From positions 185,225-249,224 of the forward strand of contig CAJTSE010000005.1 of the NCBI GenBank assembly GCA_910578815.1: 64,000 bases of DNA, in the 5' to 3' direction. The position numbers and the translations under genes are program-made. Source of the DNA: an uncultured Acetatifactor sp. (GTDB lineage Bacteria; Bacillota; Clostridia; Lachnospirales; Lachnospiraceae). This document shows positions 41,654-49,241 of this stretch, one piece after another. Position 1 is the stretch's first letter. Each line of letters opens with the position of its first letter. Below the pieces are notes generated by a model that ran no database searches, was not told where the DNA came from, and saw only the letters and a list, made by a program, of their open reading frames with translations.

Positions 41654-43711
41654 TTAAATACTTCGAAAGTCAACATTAGCCGCCGCCATCTCCTGAAGAT
41701 GCTGCTTCAGCTTTTGGTGGACCGGCAGTTCAAGGTCCGGATCCGTTTGAAACAGCCTGTCAACAGCATCCGAGGCTTCCTTCAATACGGCCGCATCCGA
41801 ATAAATATCTCCCATGCGGAAGGAAAACTCGCCGCTCTGCCTGATACCGAACATGTCTCCCGGTCCTCTCAGCTTTAAATCCTCGGAGGCAATATAGAAG
41901 CCGTCGTTTGATCTGTTTAAAATCTGCAGCCGTTCCATGGTTTCCTCTTTTTCCTGAGCACTGACAAAAATGCAATAGCTTTGATTTTCGCCTCTGCCAA
42001 CCCGTCCTCTCAGCTGATGAAGCTGAGCAAGGCCGAAACGTTCCGCATTTTCCACCATCATTACTGTAGCGTTCGGCACATTGATTCCTACCTCGATAAC
42101 CGTAGTGGATACCAAAACGTCTATGGAGTGGGCTCCGAATTCCTCCATAATGCGGTTTTTGTCCGCCGGCCGCATCCTGCCATGCAGATAAGATACCCTG
42201 ATCTGGGGCGACAGAGCATTTTTCAACTTTTCTGCGTAGTCCACCACATTTTCCAGATCCTCCATCTCTCCTTCTTCCACCTGAGGGCAGATAACATATA
42301 CCTGACGTCCCTCGCTTACCTGTCTGGCAATGAACTGATATGCTTTTGGGCGGTAAGAAGTATTGACCACACAGTTTTTGATGGGCAGACGATTTGCCGG
42401 CAGCTCATCAATCACGGATATATGAAGATCTCCGTACAGAATAATTGCAAGGGTTCTGGGAATGGGCGTTGCACTCATTACAAGAATATGCGGACTGTCT
42501 CCTTTTTCCGCAAGAGACTCCCGCTGACGGACGCCAAAGCGGTGCTGCTCATCCGTAACCACCAGTGCTAAGGCTTTATACTTAACCTTTGCCTGAATCA
42601 GGGCATGGGTGCCAATAATTAAATTAGCTTCCCCGGAGGCTGTTTTTTCATAAATCTCCTTTTTTTCTCTGGCTGTCATGGAGCCTACCAGCAGCACAGG
42701 CCGAAAGGCAATACCGTATTTCTCCACATATCCGCAGATGGTTTCATAATGCTGCATGGCCAGGACCTCCGTAGGTGCCATCAGTGCTCCCTGGTATCCG
42801 TTTGCCGCTGTCATCAAGAGGGCAAGCACGGCGAGAATGGTTTTTCCGGATCCCACGTCTCCCTGAATCAGACGGTTCATACAGTAATTCCCGCCGAGAT
42901 CATCCCGTATCTCCTGCCATACTTTTTTCTGGGCTTTGGTAAGGGGAAAAGGAAGCTGCTCCAGGAAGCGCACGGTATCTGCGGTTTCAAACATCCGATA
43001 ACGGTTTTCCAGGCCCTCGCTAAAACGCCGGTTCTCCCTGAGCAGAAACAGAAAAGAAAAAAACTCGTCAAATACCAGACGTTTTCTGGCCCTTGCCAGC
43101 AAATTAACATCCGGCGGGAAATGTATCGTCTCCACGGCCCGCCGTTCATCTTCCAGCTCGTATGCCTTCAGAATCTCTTCCGGATAATATTCCTCTTCAA
43201 AAGCATACTCGGACAGAGCCTGGCGCACGGCCTTGCGAAAGGTTTTATCCGTAAGGCCCTTTGTCAGGGAATATTTCGGATTCAGGCAATTTGTCTGCTT
43301 CCTGTAATCCTCCAGGGAAAAAATCCTGGGCTGCTCCATGATCCGCAGGCTGCCCCTGCTTTGGACGGTTCCGCGAAATACGTAAAAGCCTCCCTGCCTT
43401 AACAGCTTTTTCAAAAAGGGCATGTTAAAAAAGGTCAGCTGCAGGCTGCCCGATTCATCGGCTATATTGACATTGAGGATAGTAAGCTTCCGTACTTTTT
43501 TTTCGTTTGGAATACCGGATACCGCTGCATAGACAGCGCAAACCTCTCCCAATTTGACCCGGCTGATCTTTTTAGGCTCATCGAATACCTCATAATCTTT
43601 TGGGTAACTTCTAAGCAGATCTCCCACCGTAACAATATTCAGTTTTTCAAACAGCCTTTGGGTCTTCTCGCCTACACCCTTTAAGTCTATGACAGGAGTG
43701 TTTCGGTTCAT
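41654..43711 (-). CDS. recG: ATP-dependent DNA helicase RecG
   Basis: 685 aa branch-migration helicase that reverses stalled forks and processes Holliday junctions. The N-terminal wedge/OB domain (about 60-150) precedes superfamily 2 motifs: LIQGDVGSGKT (Walker A), VVTDEQHRFGVRQR (DEQH Walker B), MSATPIPRTL, HGRMRPADKN, and QLRGRVGRGENQSYC. ATG 43711 matches the family start MNRNTPVIDLKGVG with GCGAGG upstream; longer in-frame starts add unrelated residues. It follows the yloV-type gene, as in many Firmicutes. Confidence 0.95.
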   Translation of the reverse strand: MNRNTPVIDLKGVGEKTQRLFEKLNIVTVGDLLRSYPKDYEVFDEPKKISRVKLGEVCAVYAAVSGIPNEKKVRKLTILNVNIADESGSLQLTFFNMPFLKKLLRQGGFYVFRGTVQSRGSLRIMEQPRIFSLEDYRKQTNCLNPKYSLTKGLTDKTFRKAVRQALSEYAFEEEYYPEEILKAYELEDERRAVETIHFPPDVNLLARARKRLVFDEFFSFLFLLRENRRFSEGLENRYRMFETADTVRFLEQLPFPLTKAQKKVWQEIRDDLGGNYCMNRLIQGDVGSGKTILAVLALLMTAANGYQGALMAPTEVLAMQHYETICGYVEKYGIAFRPVLLVGSMTAREKKEIYEKTASGEANLIIGTHALIQAKVKYKALALVVTDEQHRFGVRQRESLAEKGDSPHILVMSATPIPRTLAIILYGDLHISVIDELPANRLPIKNCVVNTSYRPKAYQFIARQVSEGRQVYVICPQVEEGEMEDLENVVDYAEKLKNALSPQIRVSYLHGRMRPADKNRIMEEFGAHSIDVLVSTTVIEVGINVPNATVMMVENAERFGLAQLHQLRGRVGRGENQSYCIFVSAQEKEETMERLQILNRSNDGFYIASEDLKLRGPGDMFGIRQSGEFSFRMGDIYSDAAVLKEASDAVDRLFQTDPDLELPVHQKLKQHLQEMAAANVDFRSI

Positions 43712-43821
43712 TGCGGCAGGCCTCGCTTTCTTATATACTGACTCAGCCAAACGAAATGCAAAATATAAAGCGTATTGCCTGTCATTCTGCAAAGGTATGC
43801 TGATTGTTTCCGGAACGTACG

Positions 43822-43870
43822 TAAAAAGGATACCTGCCAGAAATAAAATGGACAGGTATCCTCTTTGCTT
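43822..43870 (-). terminator. Rho-independent terminator after yloV/fakA
   Basis: AAAAGGATACCTG (43824-43836) pairs with CAGGTATCCTCTTT (43853-43866). On the minus strand the stem AGGATACCTG/CAGGTATCCT is followed by TTTTTAC, just past the fakA-like stop at 43877. Confidence 0.8.
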
Positions 43871-43876
43871 TTACGG

Positions 43877-45541
43877 TTATTCCACAGACATCACATAATA
43901 GTATATTGGCTGTCCTCCATACTGAAGTTCCACATCGCAGGAAGCATTTTTCTCTTCCACCAGGCTGCGGAAAGCCTCCGCATCTTCCTCCGTTACATCA
44001 CTGCCATAATAAATGCTGATCAGCTCAGAATCCTCTGTCACCATCTCTGTTATGGCCGCCAGAGCCACCTCATTGATGGAGGTTCCTACGGAAATAATAC
44101 CATGATCACCGATCCCCATGTAATCGCCTTTTTTAATCTCCTTATCATCAATCATGGTATCCCGGACGGCGTAAGTTACCTGACAGGTACTTACATTGGC
44201 AATTTCCCGAATCATATTTTCCTCATTTTCGTCTGCGGATAATTCAGGCATAAAATTGATGATTGCCGTAATACCCTGCGGAATGGTCTTTGAGGGAATG
44301 ACCAGGAGGTCCTTTTCGGTGGTCAGTTCTGCCGCCTGGTTTGCTGCCAAAATAATATTTTTATTATTTGGCAGAATAAATATAGTCTTTGCATTCACCT
44401 GCTCCACTGCGCTTAGGATGTCTGCGGTGCTGGGGTTCATGGTCTGTCCCCCTTCAATAATATGATCTACGCCCAGGCTTTTAAAAATCTCAGCCAGGCC
44501 CTCTCCTGCGGAAACGGCAATGAAACCGTACTCCTTGGGAGGTTCTTCCTTCTTTTTCGCGGCAGTCTCGTTGTCATTTGACATCTTAAACAGCTTTTCC
44601 TGATGTTCGAGACGCATATTGTCTATTTTCAAATTGGATAGTGCCCCATACTTCAATGCCTTCTGGATAGCCAGACCAGGATCATTGGTATGTACATGCA
44701 CTTTGACAATATCGTCATCCGTAACACATACAATAGAATCACCGATAGATTCCAGATATGCCTTAAAATCCATCTCCGCCTTAATATTAAAGGTTTTGCT
44801 CAACATGATGATAAACTCGGTACAATAGCCGAATTTGATCTCGGCCTCCGTCTGCGCTTCGGTCGCGGAAACCCTGCGGCCCGTCTCGGCCTCAGGTGTC
44901 ATGGACAGATCAATTTCTTTACCTAAGAATGCGTCCAGCGCGCCTGACAGAACCTCCACCAGTCCTTGACCGCCGGAATCCACAACGCCGGCCTGTTTTA
45001 AAACAGGAAGCATTTCCGGCGTCTGACTTAGAACATATTTTGCATGTTCGATCACGGTTGACAAAAATACTTCCATATCCTCACAGCCTTCGGCCGCCAG
45101 TTCACGGGCTTTATCGGCTGCTCCTCTAGCTACGGTAAGAATAGTACCCTCTTTAGGCTTCATAACCGCTTTATAAGCAGTTTCTACCGCCTTGTCAAAT
45201 CCTTCCGCGAGTACCGGAATGGTAATCATACTTTCTGTTTTAATTCTCTTTGTAAATCCGCGGAACAGCTGTGACAAAATGACACCGGAGTTTCCTCTTG
45301 CCCCACGCAGAGAGCCGCCGGATACTGCCTTGCAAAGGGCCTCCAGATCCGTCGTCTCACCAAGGGCGGAAACCTCTCTTGCCGCAGACATGATGGTCAT
45401 AGTCATATTGGTTCCCGTATCGCCGTCCGGTACGGGAAATACATTCAGTTCATTGATCCACTCTTTTTTATTTTCCAGACTTTTCGCAGCAGCCAGGAAC
45501 ATTTTGGAAAACATCTTAGCATCTATTTGCTGTGAACTCAC
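43877..45541 (-). CDS. DAK2-domain fatty acid kinase subunit (YloV/FakA-like)
   Basis: 554 aa. The N-terminal DAK2/DhaL-type ATP-binding domain carries FPVPDGDTGTNMTMT (Mg-ATP Asp residues) and GARGNSGVILSQLFRG. A middle domain and a C-terminal DegV-like domain (about 330-550; YYGSDVTEEDAE) follow. FakA phosphorylates fatty acids held by FakB (DegV), and a DegV gene lies nearby. GTG 45541 is the chosen start with AAGGAGG seven bases upstream. It follows yloU by 13 bases, the standard rpmB-yloU-yloV-recG arrangement. Confidence 0.93.
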   Translation of the reverse strand: MSSQQIDAKMFSKMFLAAAKSLENKKEWINELNVFPVPDGDTGTNMTMTIMSAAREVSALGETTDLEALCKAVSGGSLRGARGNSGVILSQLFRGFTKRIKTESMITIPVLAEGFDKAVETAYKAVMKPKEGTILTVARGAADKARELAAEGCEDMEVFLSTVIEHAKYVLSQTPEMLPVLKQAGVVDSGGQGLVEVLSGALDAFLGKEIDLSMTPEAETGRRVSATEAQTEAEIKFGYCTEFIIMLSKTFNIKAEMDFKAYLESIGDSIVCVTDDDIVKVHVHTNDPGLAIQKALKYGALSNLKIDNMRLEHQEKLFKMSNDNETAAKKKEEPPKEYGFIAVSAGEGLAEIFKSLGVDHIIEGGQTMNPSTADILSAVEQVNAKTIFILPNNKNIILAANQAAELTTEKDLLVIPSKTIPQGITAIINFMPELSADENEENMIREIANVSTCQVTYAVRDTMIDDKEIKKGDYMGIGDHGIISVGTSINEVALAAITEMVTEDSELISIYYGSDVTEEDAEAFRSLVEEKNASCDVELQYGGQPIYYYVMSVE

Positions 45542-45554
45542 AATAACGTCCTCC

Positions 45555-45914
45555 TTAATCAATCACTCTGACACCGTCAACATAAATGTTGATCTTTTCG
45601 ATTTCAATGCCAGTAAATTCCTCGACCTTGTATTTTACGCTGTCTACCAGGTTATCGGCAACTGCAAGTATGCTGACGCCGTAGGAAACAATCACATGAA
45701 AATCAAGGGTCAGTTTGTTATTGTTCAACGAGACGCTGATTCCTCTTGTCAGACTGTCCATCTTCAGAAGACGGACAAGTCCGTCTTTCATGCTGACGCC
45801 TGCCATGCCCACAATGCCAAAGCATTCCACAGCAACACTGCCTGCATACTGGGCGATCACTTCATTGTCTATGACAATGTTACCCATATGAGTATTCAAA
45901 GAAGAGCCTTTCAT
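45555..45914 (-). CDS. yloU: Asp23/Gls24 (YloU) family envelope stress protein
   Basis: 119 aa member of the Asp23 family, small proteins that line the membrane and affect envelope homeostasis. Typical blocks are GNIVIDNEVIAQYAG, ECFGIVGMAG and the ending VEEFTGIEIEKINIYVDGVRV. ATG 45914 follows TGGAGG. It is upstream of the fakA-like gene and divergent from rpmB. Confidence 0.93.
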   Translation of the reverse strand: MKGSSLNTHMGNIVIDNEVIAQYAGSVAVECFGIVGMAGVSMKDGLVRLLKMDSLTRGISVSLNNNKLTLDFHVIVSYGVSILAVADNLVDSVKYKVEEFTGIEIEKINIYVDGVRVID

Positions 45915-45979
45915 ACAATTCCTCCATTCTTTTATGAGTACTGATTCAAACCAAAAAATGGCACAAGGACATATATTGT

Positions 45980-46008
45980 ATTTTAACAGCTTTCCCTGAA
46001 AAAGGAAA
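45980..46008 (-). promoter_or_regulatory. Candidate promoter for yloU-yloV
   Basis: TTTCCT (46003-46008) and TAAAAT (45980-45985) on the minus strand with 17-base spacing; the -35 is a weak match. Confidence 0.4.
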
Positions 46009-46044
46009 CATTAAAAGCAAAAAAAATAAAAAAGTATTTTTTGC

Positions 46045-46073
46045 TTGCTTTTCTTGGGAGTTTCTGTTAATAT
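46045..46073 (+). promoter_or_regulatory. Promoter for rpmB
   Basis: TTGCTT (46045-46050), a 17-base spacer and TAATAT (46068-46073), about 43 bases before rpmB. Confidence 0.7.
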
Positions 46074-46115
46074 ATCAATGTTGTGAACTTACTTCATTGT
46101 CAAGGAGGTGTCAAA

Positions 46116-46301
46116 ATGGCTAAGTGTGATATTTGTGGAAAAGGCGTTCATTTCGGTAATAATGTGAGCCATTCTCATAGAAGAAGCAATGCAATCTGGA
46201 AATCAAATGTTAAGAATGTAAAATGCAAGGTAAATGGCGGCGCTAAGAGAATGCACGTCTGCACCAGCTGCTTAAGATCAGGCAAAGTTGAAAGAGCCTA
46301 A
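46116..46301 (+). CDS. rpmB: 50S ribosomal protein L28
   Basis: 61 aa large-subunit ribosomal protein L28. The Zn-type CxxC pairs are present: CDIC near the N-terminus and CTSC near the C-terminus, so this is the zinc-binding C+ form. The segment VSHSHRRSNAIWKSNV is diagnostic. ATG 46116 has the strong site AAGGAGGTG. It is divergent from yloU, and the stop is the first base of a long inverted repeat. Confidence 0.97.
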   Translation: MAKCDICGKGVHFGNNVSHSHRRSNAIWKSNVKNVKCKVNGGAKRMHVCTSCLRSGKVERA

Positions 46302-46385
46302 CATGAGAAGAATTTCTAACACTTGCAGCATAAAACCGGATTCTCCGGTTTAACTGCTTTGTGAAGAAATTCTAAGTCTCATGTT
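46300..46385 (+). repeat. Long near-perfect inverted repeat at the rpmB 3' end
   Basis: AACATGAGA (46300-46308) pairs with TCTCATGTT (46377-46385), AGAATTTCT (46309-46317) with AGAAATTCT (about 46365-46373), then short CAC/GTG and GC pairs, and AAACCGGA/TCCGGTTT at the tip with a TTC-type loop. About 30 base pairs form in 86 nt. It begins inside the rpmB stop codon. No long U-run follows; it may end or stabilise the rpmB transcript, or be a palindromic repeat element. Confidence 0.8.
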
Positions 46386-46423
46386 GAAAAACACAGGAAC
46401 AGCGTTTTTATTCAGCAAAAAGA

Positions 46424-46454
46424 AAACCCAGGTGAGTTTATTTCGTCTGGGTTT
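46424..46454 (-). terminator. Rho-independent terminator
   Basis: AAACCCAG (46424-46431) pairs with CTGGGTTT (46447-46454). On the minus strand the stem is followed by TCTTTTT, 23 bases past the coiled-coil J-domain gene; on the plus strand it may also stop rpmB read-through. Confidence 0.8.
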
Positions 46455-46476
46455 ATTCTTTGTCCATGAAACGCTT

Positions 46477-47025
46477 TTATGCTTCTTCTTTTCTTCTTAG
46501 ATATTCCTTGTTAATCATCTGCACCAATTCCGCGTCTCCGAAGAGATTGTCCGGGTGAAAAATCTTTACCAGATCCCGATGCCTTTTCCGAAGGGCCAAA
46601 GAATTATTGACACCAGAAAAAAGCCGTTTGACGGTCTCATCCAAAATGGAACCATCCCCGGAAAACTGTGTACTTCTCTTCCGCTGCTCCGCTAAAACCT
46701 GCTTTTGCCTCTCTAGTGTCTTTCTGTCTTCGTCCAGCTGTCGAAAGCCATCCTGTAAAATCGCCAGCTTTTTCTCAAAAAACAGATTTTCTTCCCTTAA
46801 GCGTTTCTGCTCCTGCACGGTACGGCGGTTTAACTCATCCATCTCTCTGTTAAACCGGGCTCTTTCATCCAGAAATTCCCTTTGAGACTCATCTAATTTT
46901 TCCTGAGATGCCGCAAGTTCCTTCCTCTCATTCTCCAGACGTATATTTTCCTGAAAAAGCCATAGCTTTGCCTCTTTAAGCTCGTCCGCTTCCACAGCAC
47001 CTGCGATCTCTTCCCAATCAATCAT
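46477..47025 (-). CDS. Coiled-coil protein with C-terminal J-like domain
   Basis: 182 aa. Residues about 18-120 are a highly charged coiled coil (repeats of EKL/RERAR type). The last 50 residues resemble a minimal J domain: helix II LRKRHRDLVKIF, the diagnostic HPD at 157-159, and a following helix AELVQMINKEYLRRK. If functional it would recruit a DnaK-type chaperone to a specific partner. ATG 47025 lies nine bases after GGAGG. It is the last gene of the ytfI-gerW operon. Confidence 0.8.
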   Translation of the reverse strand: MIDWEEIAGAVEADELKEAKLWLFQENIRLENERKELAASQEKLDESQREFLDERARFNREMDELNRRTVQEQKRLREENLFFEKKLAILQDGFRQLDEDRKTLERQKQVLAEQRKRSTQFSGDGSILDETVKRLFSGVNNSLALRKRHRDLVKIFHPDNLFGDAELVQMINKEYLRRKEEA

Positions 47026-47058
47026 TTGAACCAACCTCCGACACCCGTCAAAATGGCA

Positions 47059-47199
47059 CTAATCCCCGCAAAAGCAGCTGTAGCCGATAAACAATAACAG
47101 AGCGATTATGATCAGTCCGATCAGACGATTGTGGGTAATCAGCATCAGCAGCATTCCGATTGCAATCAAAAAAGACGCAAGGCCAATCAGTTTTCTCAT
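47059..47199 (-). CDS. Tiny two-TM membrane protein
   Basis: 46 aa, almost entirely hydrophobic: two helices (LIGLASFLIAIGMLLMLI and LIGLIIIALLLFIGYSCF) joined by a short THNR loop. AGGGA lies about ten bases before ATG 47199. It sits between gerW and the J-domain gene in the same orientation. Small proteins of this look are common in sporulating clostridia, but I cannot name it. Confidence 0.6.
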   Translation of the reverse strand: MRKLIGLASFLIAIGMLLMLITHNRLIGLIIIALLLFIGYSCFCGD

Positions 47200-47270
47200 G
47201 TATGCTTTTCCCTGACACAGCTTAATATCTCCCTTTAATATATGCGGCATTCAGCTTCGAGATTCTTATA

Positions 47271-47687
47271 TCAGTTTTCAGGAGCCGTTTCATTTTCGGG
47301 AAACGCTATATCCACCACCTGAGCATCCGACATTTCGTCCTTTTCCTTGGGCTTTGTAAATTTTTCCATAATGTCAGGAATCATATCCAGAATCTTAGTA
47401 ACCGTATCCTGATTCTTGATATTTACAAGCTTTGTGGAACCGTTTTTAATAACTAACACTGCGCTGGGTGTCATCTTTCCTCCCAAGCCGCCCACACCGG
47501 AAGCGGAATTTTTCTGGCTGTTGCTGCCTGCGCCTGCACCTACACCAAAGGATACGTCAACAAGGGGAAGGATAATGGTATCCCCCACCTGCGTTGCCTC
47601 TCCAACCACGGTTTTTGTGGACAGTACGGCATCCATTCCCTTCAACAGAGCCTCAACCACTCCCTGAAAATTTTCTTTATCTGCCAT
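47271..47687 (-). CDS. gerW: Spore germination protein GerW (YtfJ)
   Basis: 138 aa GerW/YtfJ family protein, needed for efficient spore germination in Bacillus. The signature blocks VVGEATQVGDTIILPLVDVS, FGVGAGAGSNS, SGVGGLGGKMTPSAVLVI and DMIPDIMEKF are present. GGGAGG precedes ATG 47687. It overlaps the DUF2953 gene by 11 bases, the same ytfI-ytfJ pairing as in Bacillus. Confidence 0.92.
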   Translation of the reverse strand: MADKENFQGVVEALLKGMDAVLSTKTVVGEATQVGDTIILPLVDVSFGVGAGAGSNSQKNSASGVGGLGGKMTPSAVLVIKNGSTKLVNIKNQDTVTKILDMIPDIMEKFTKPKEKDEMSDAQVVDIAFPENETAPEN

Positions 47688-48639
47688 TTTCTTTCCTCCC
47701 GGCTTTCATCTTTTTAATAAACAATCTAAGCTTCTGATCCAGAAGCAGCTTCAGCGTGTTCCAAATGAGAGTGCAGAGTGTTATATGCCCTGACACAGCA
47801 AACGTCCCCTCCAAAACCGCCCGGTCAAAATCAGGCAGAAAGCAAACCTCATTGCCAAGAACCGGCGAAAGCATGCTGTACAGCCCTAAGCAATAGCCTG
47901 TAGTATCCGGAGAGCCCGTACCAAAAAGCACACGTGCCTTAAGGTGTCTGGGACGAATGCTTTTTAACACTTTTCCCAACCGGTATTTTACATGCTTCCA
48001 TAGCAGGAAGGTACTTTCCTCATGTAAAAGATTGTTGTAATAGGATATATTTGCCCAAATCGCTTTTATTTTATCATATATCCCTAAAATTGTGTACTTT
48101 ATATTTTGAAATTTTTTTAAAATGCGGGAAAAGGGTGTAGAAGCATCTTCGTTTTCCTCTTTCGCCGGAAGCTGTTCCGGCTGTACCGAAGCCTCCTGCT
48201 CATCCTCTGCCTGCTTCTGCTGTTGTGTATCTGCCTGTTTTTGATTTTCGGAAACAGTACCGCTCTCGGAAGGCGGCTCATCCGCCGGAAGCGGATCCGA
48301 CTGAGACTTCTGCTCTTTATCAGAAGTCTCTTTGTCTTCGGAATGTGTTTTCTGCTCCTTATCTGGTATTTCCTTTTTTTGCCCGGTATCCACAAGCGTT
48401 TTCCATAAAAGCCTGACAGTTACCGCGTTTGGCTCCGGATAAGTGTACCGCACTTTAAATACGCCAAACAGCCAGTCCGCCCTCCCGATAACCATAAGCT
48501 TTTCCGGGTTTTTCTCACCACTTATGCGATAGGTCACGGGCCAAAACAGCAGCAGCGTCAATAAAAGCAGGATTAATCCCAGAAGGATAAGAAGAACGAT
48601 ACCGATCACAGACAAGATCTGTATAATTATGCCTGACAT
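47677..48639 (-). CDS. DUF2953 membrane protein (YtfI-like)
   Basis: 320 aa. One strong N-terminal membrane helix (about 7-35, mostly Ile/Leu), a beta-rich segment to about 90, then a low-complexity Glu/Gln/Lys/Ser linker (about 95-165), and a C-terminal DUF2953 domain (about 200-300; the block VLFGTGSPDTTGYCLGLY is diagnostic). In Bacillus the homologue YtfI is paired with YtfJ/GerW and is linked to sporulation. GAAGGAG precedes ATG 48639, which lies inside the end of the upstream gene. Confidence 0.85.
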   Translation of the reverse strand: MSGIIIQILSVIGIVLLILLGLILLLLTLLLFWPVTYRISGEKNPEKLMVIGRADWLFGVFKVRYTYPEPNAVTVRLLWKTLVDTGQKKEIPDKEQKTHSEDKETSDKEQKSQSDPLPADEPPSESGTVSENQKQADTQQQKQAEDEQEASVQPEQLPAKEENEDASTPFSRILKKFQNIKYTILGIYDKIKAIWANISYYNNLLHEESTFLLWKHVKYRLGKVLKSIRPRHLKARVLFGTGSPDTTGYCLGLYSMLSPVLGNEVCFLPDFDRAVLEGTFAVSGHITLCTLIWNTLKLLLDQKLRLFIKKMKAGRKENGR

Positions 48640-48956
48640 AACAAATACTCCTTCAGGGCGCAGTCCCCTCTCTTTTCAATACATTCCCGAACCATCTGCT
48701 CCACCATTCTCACAGCCTCATCATAATCTCCGGCGATTCCTGCCACATATGGCGGATATTTCTCATAATATTTCCAGACCAGCAGCCTTGCGTCGTATAT
48801 TTCAAGCTGATTCGAGGGATTTTCTGCCAGGACAATCAAAAAAACACCGGAGAGCAAGGGTTTGTTTTCCAGCTTTTTCTTTATTTTGTCCAGTTTTTTC
48901 CGGTTAATGCTTTCTCCCAAGTACAGATTCGAAAGATATTTTAATTTAGACGCCAT
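48627..48956 (-). CDS. Conserved-looking cytoplasmic protein
   Basis: 109 aa, no signal peptide or membrane helix. The protein is basic at the N-terminus (LDKIKKKLENKP) with a central hydrophobic core (LLSGVFLIVLAENPSN) and an acidic, helical C-terminus (DYDEAVRMVEQMVREC). It overlaps the DUF2953 gene by 13 bases and starts the sporulation-type operon. I do not recognise a named family. Confidence 0.7.
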   Translation of the reverse strand: MASKLKYLSNLYLGESINRKKLDKIKKKLENKPLLSGVFLIVLAENPSNQLEIYDARLLVWKYYEKYPPYVAGIAGDYDEAVRMVEQMVRECIEKRGDCALKEYLLCQA

Positions 48957-48976
48957 ATTTTAAATTCCTTTTTACC

Positions 48977-49005
48977 AGTATAGCATATATTTTGCGGTTT
49001 GTAAT
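48977..49005 (-). promoter_or_regulatory. Promoter for the gerW-type operon
   Basis: ATTACA (49000-49005), 17 bases, TATACT (48977-48982) on the minus strand; about 20 bases between the -10 and the first start. It is divergent from the HD-GYP promoter. Confidence 0.65.
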
Positions 49006-49028
49006 CAAAAAGATTGCTTCCCTGGAGG

Positions 49029-49056
49029 TTGACTTTTTTTCAAAATATTTTATACT
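49029..49056 (+). promoter_or_regulatory. Promoter for the HD-GYP gene
   Basis: TTGACT (49029-49034) and TATACT (49051-49056) with a 16-base spacer. The transcript would begin near 49063, so all repeat copies are in the leader. Confidence 0.75.
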
Positions 49057-49072
49057 GAAAAGAGAAGGGAAA

Positions 49073-49238
49073 ATGTCCGCTAAAGCGGACAGATGGGAGC
49101 AATGGTTGAAAGAAATGCGTTTTCAACCTCCCTGAATTTAATGTCCGCTAAAGCGGACAGATGGGAGCAATGGTTGAAAGAAATGCGTTTTCAACCTCCC
49201 TGAATTTAATGTCCGCTAAAGCGGACAGATGGGAGCAA
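49073..49238 (+). repeat. 68-bp tandem repeat carrying hairpins, Shine-Dalgarno and start codon
   Basis: Units start at 49073 and 49141 (identical over 68 bp), and a truncated third begins at 49209. Each contains TGTCCGCT/AGCGGACA as a hairpin, then GGGAGCAATGG, TTGAAAGAA and TTTTCAAC, which can pair with GTTGAAA. The third copy passes directly into the gene start, with TTGAAAG replaced by ATGAAAT. Each full copy has small open frames that end at TGA in the unit. Confidence 0.95.
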
Positions 49239-49241
49239 AGG

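Noticed and set aside
49161..49241. N-terminal extension of the HD-GYP protein through the repeat
   Set aside because: These codons are repeat-derived and the ATG at 49242 has the properly spaced GGGAG.
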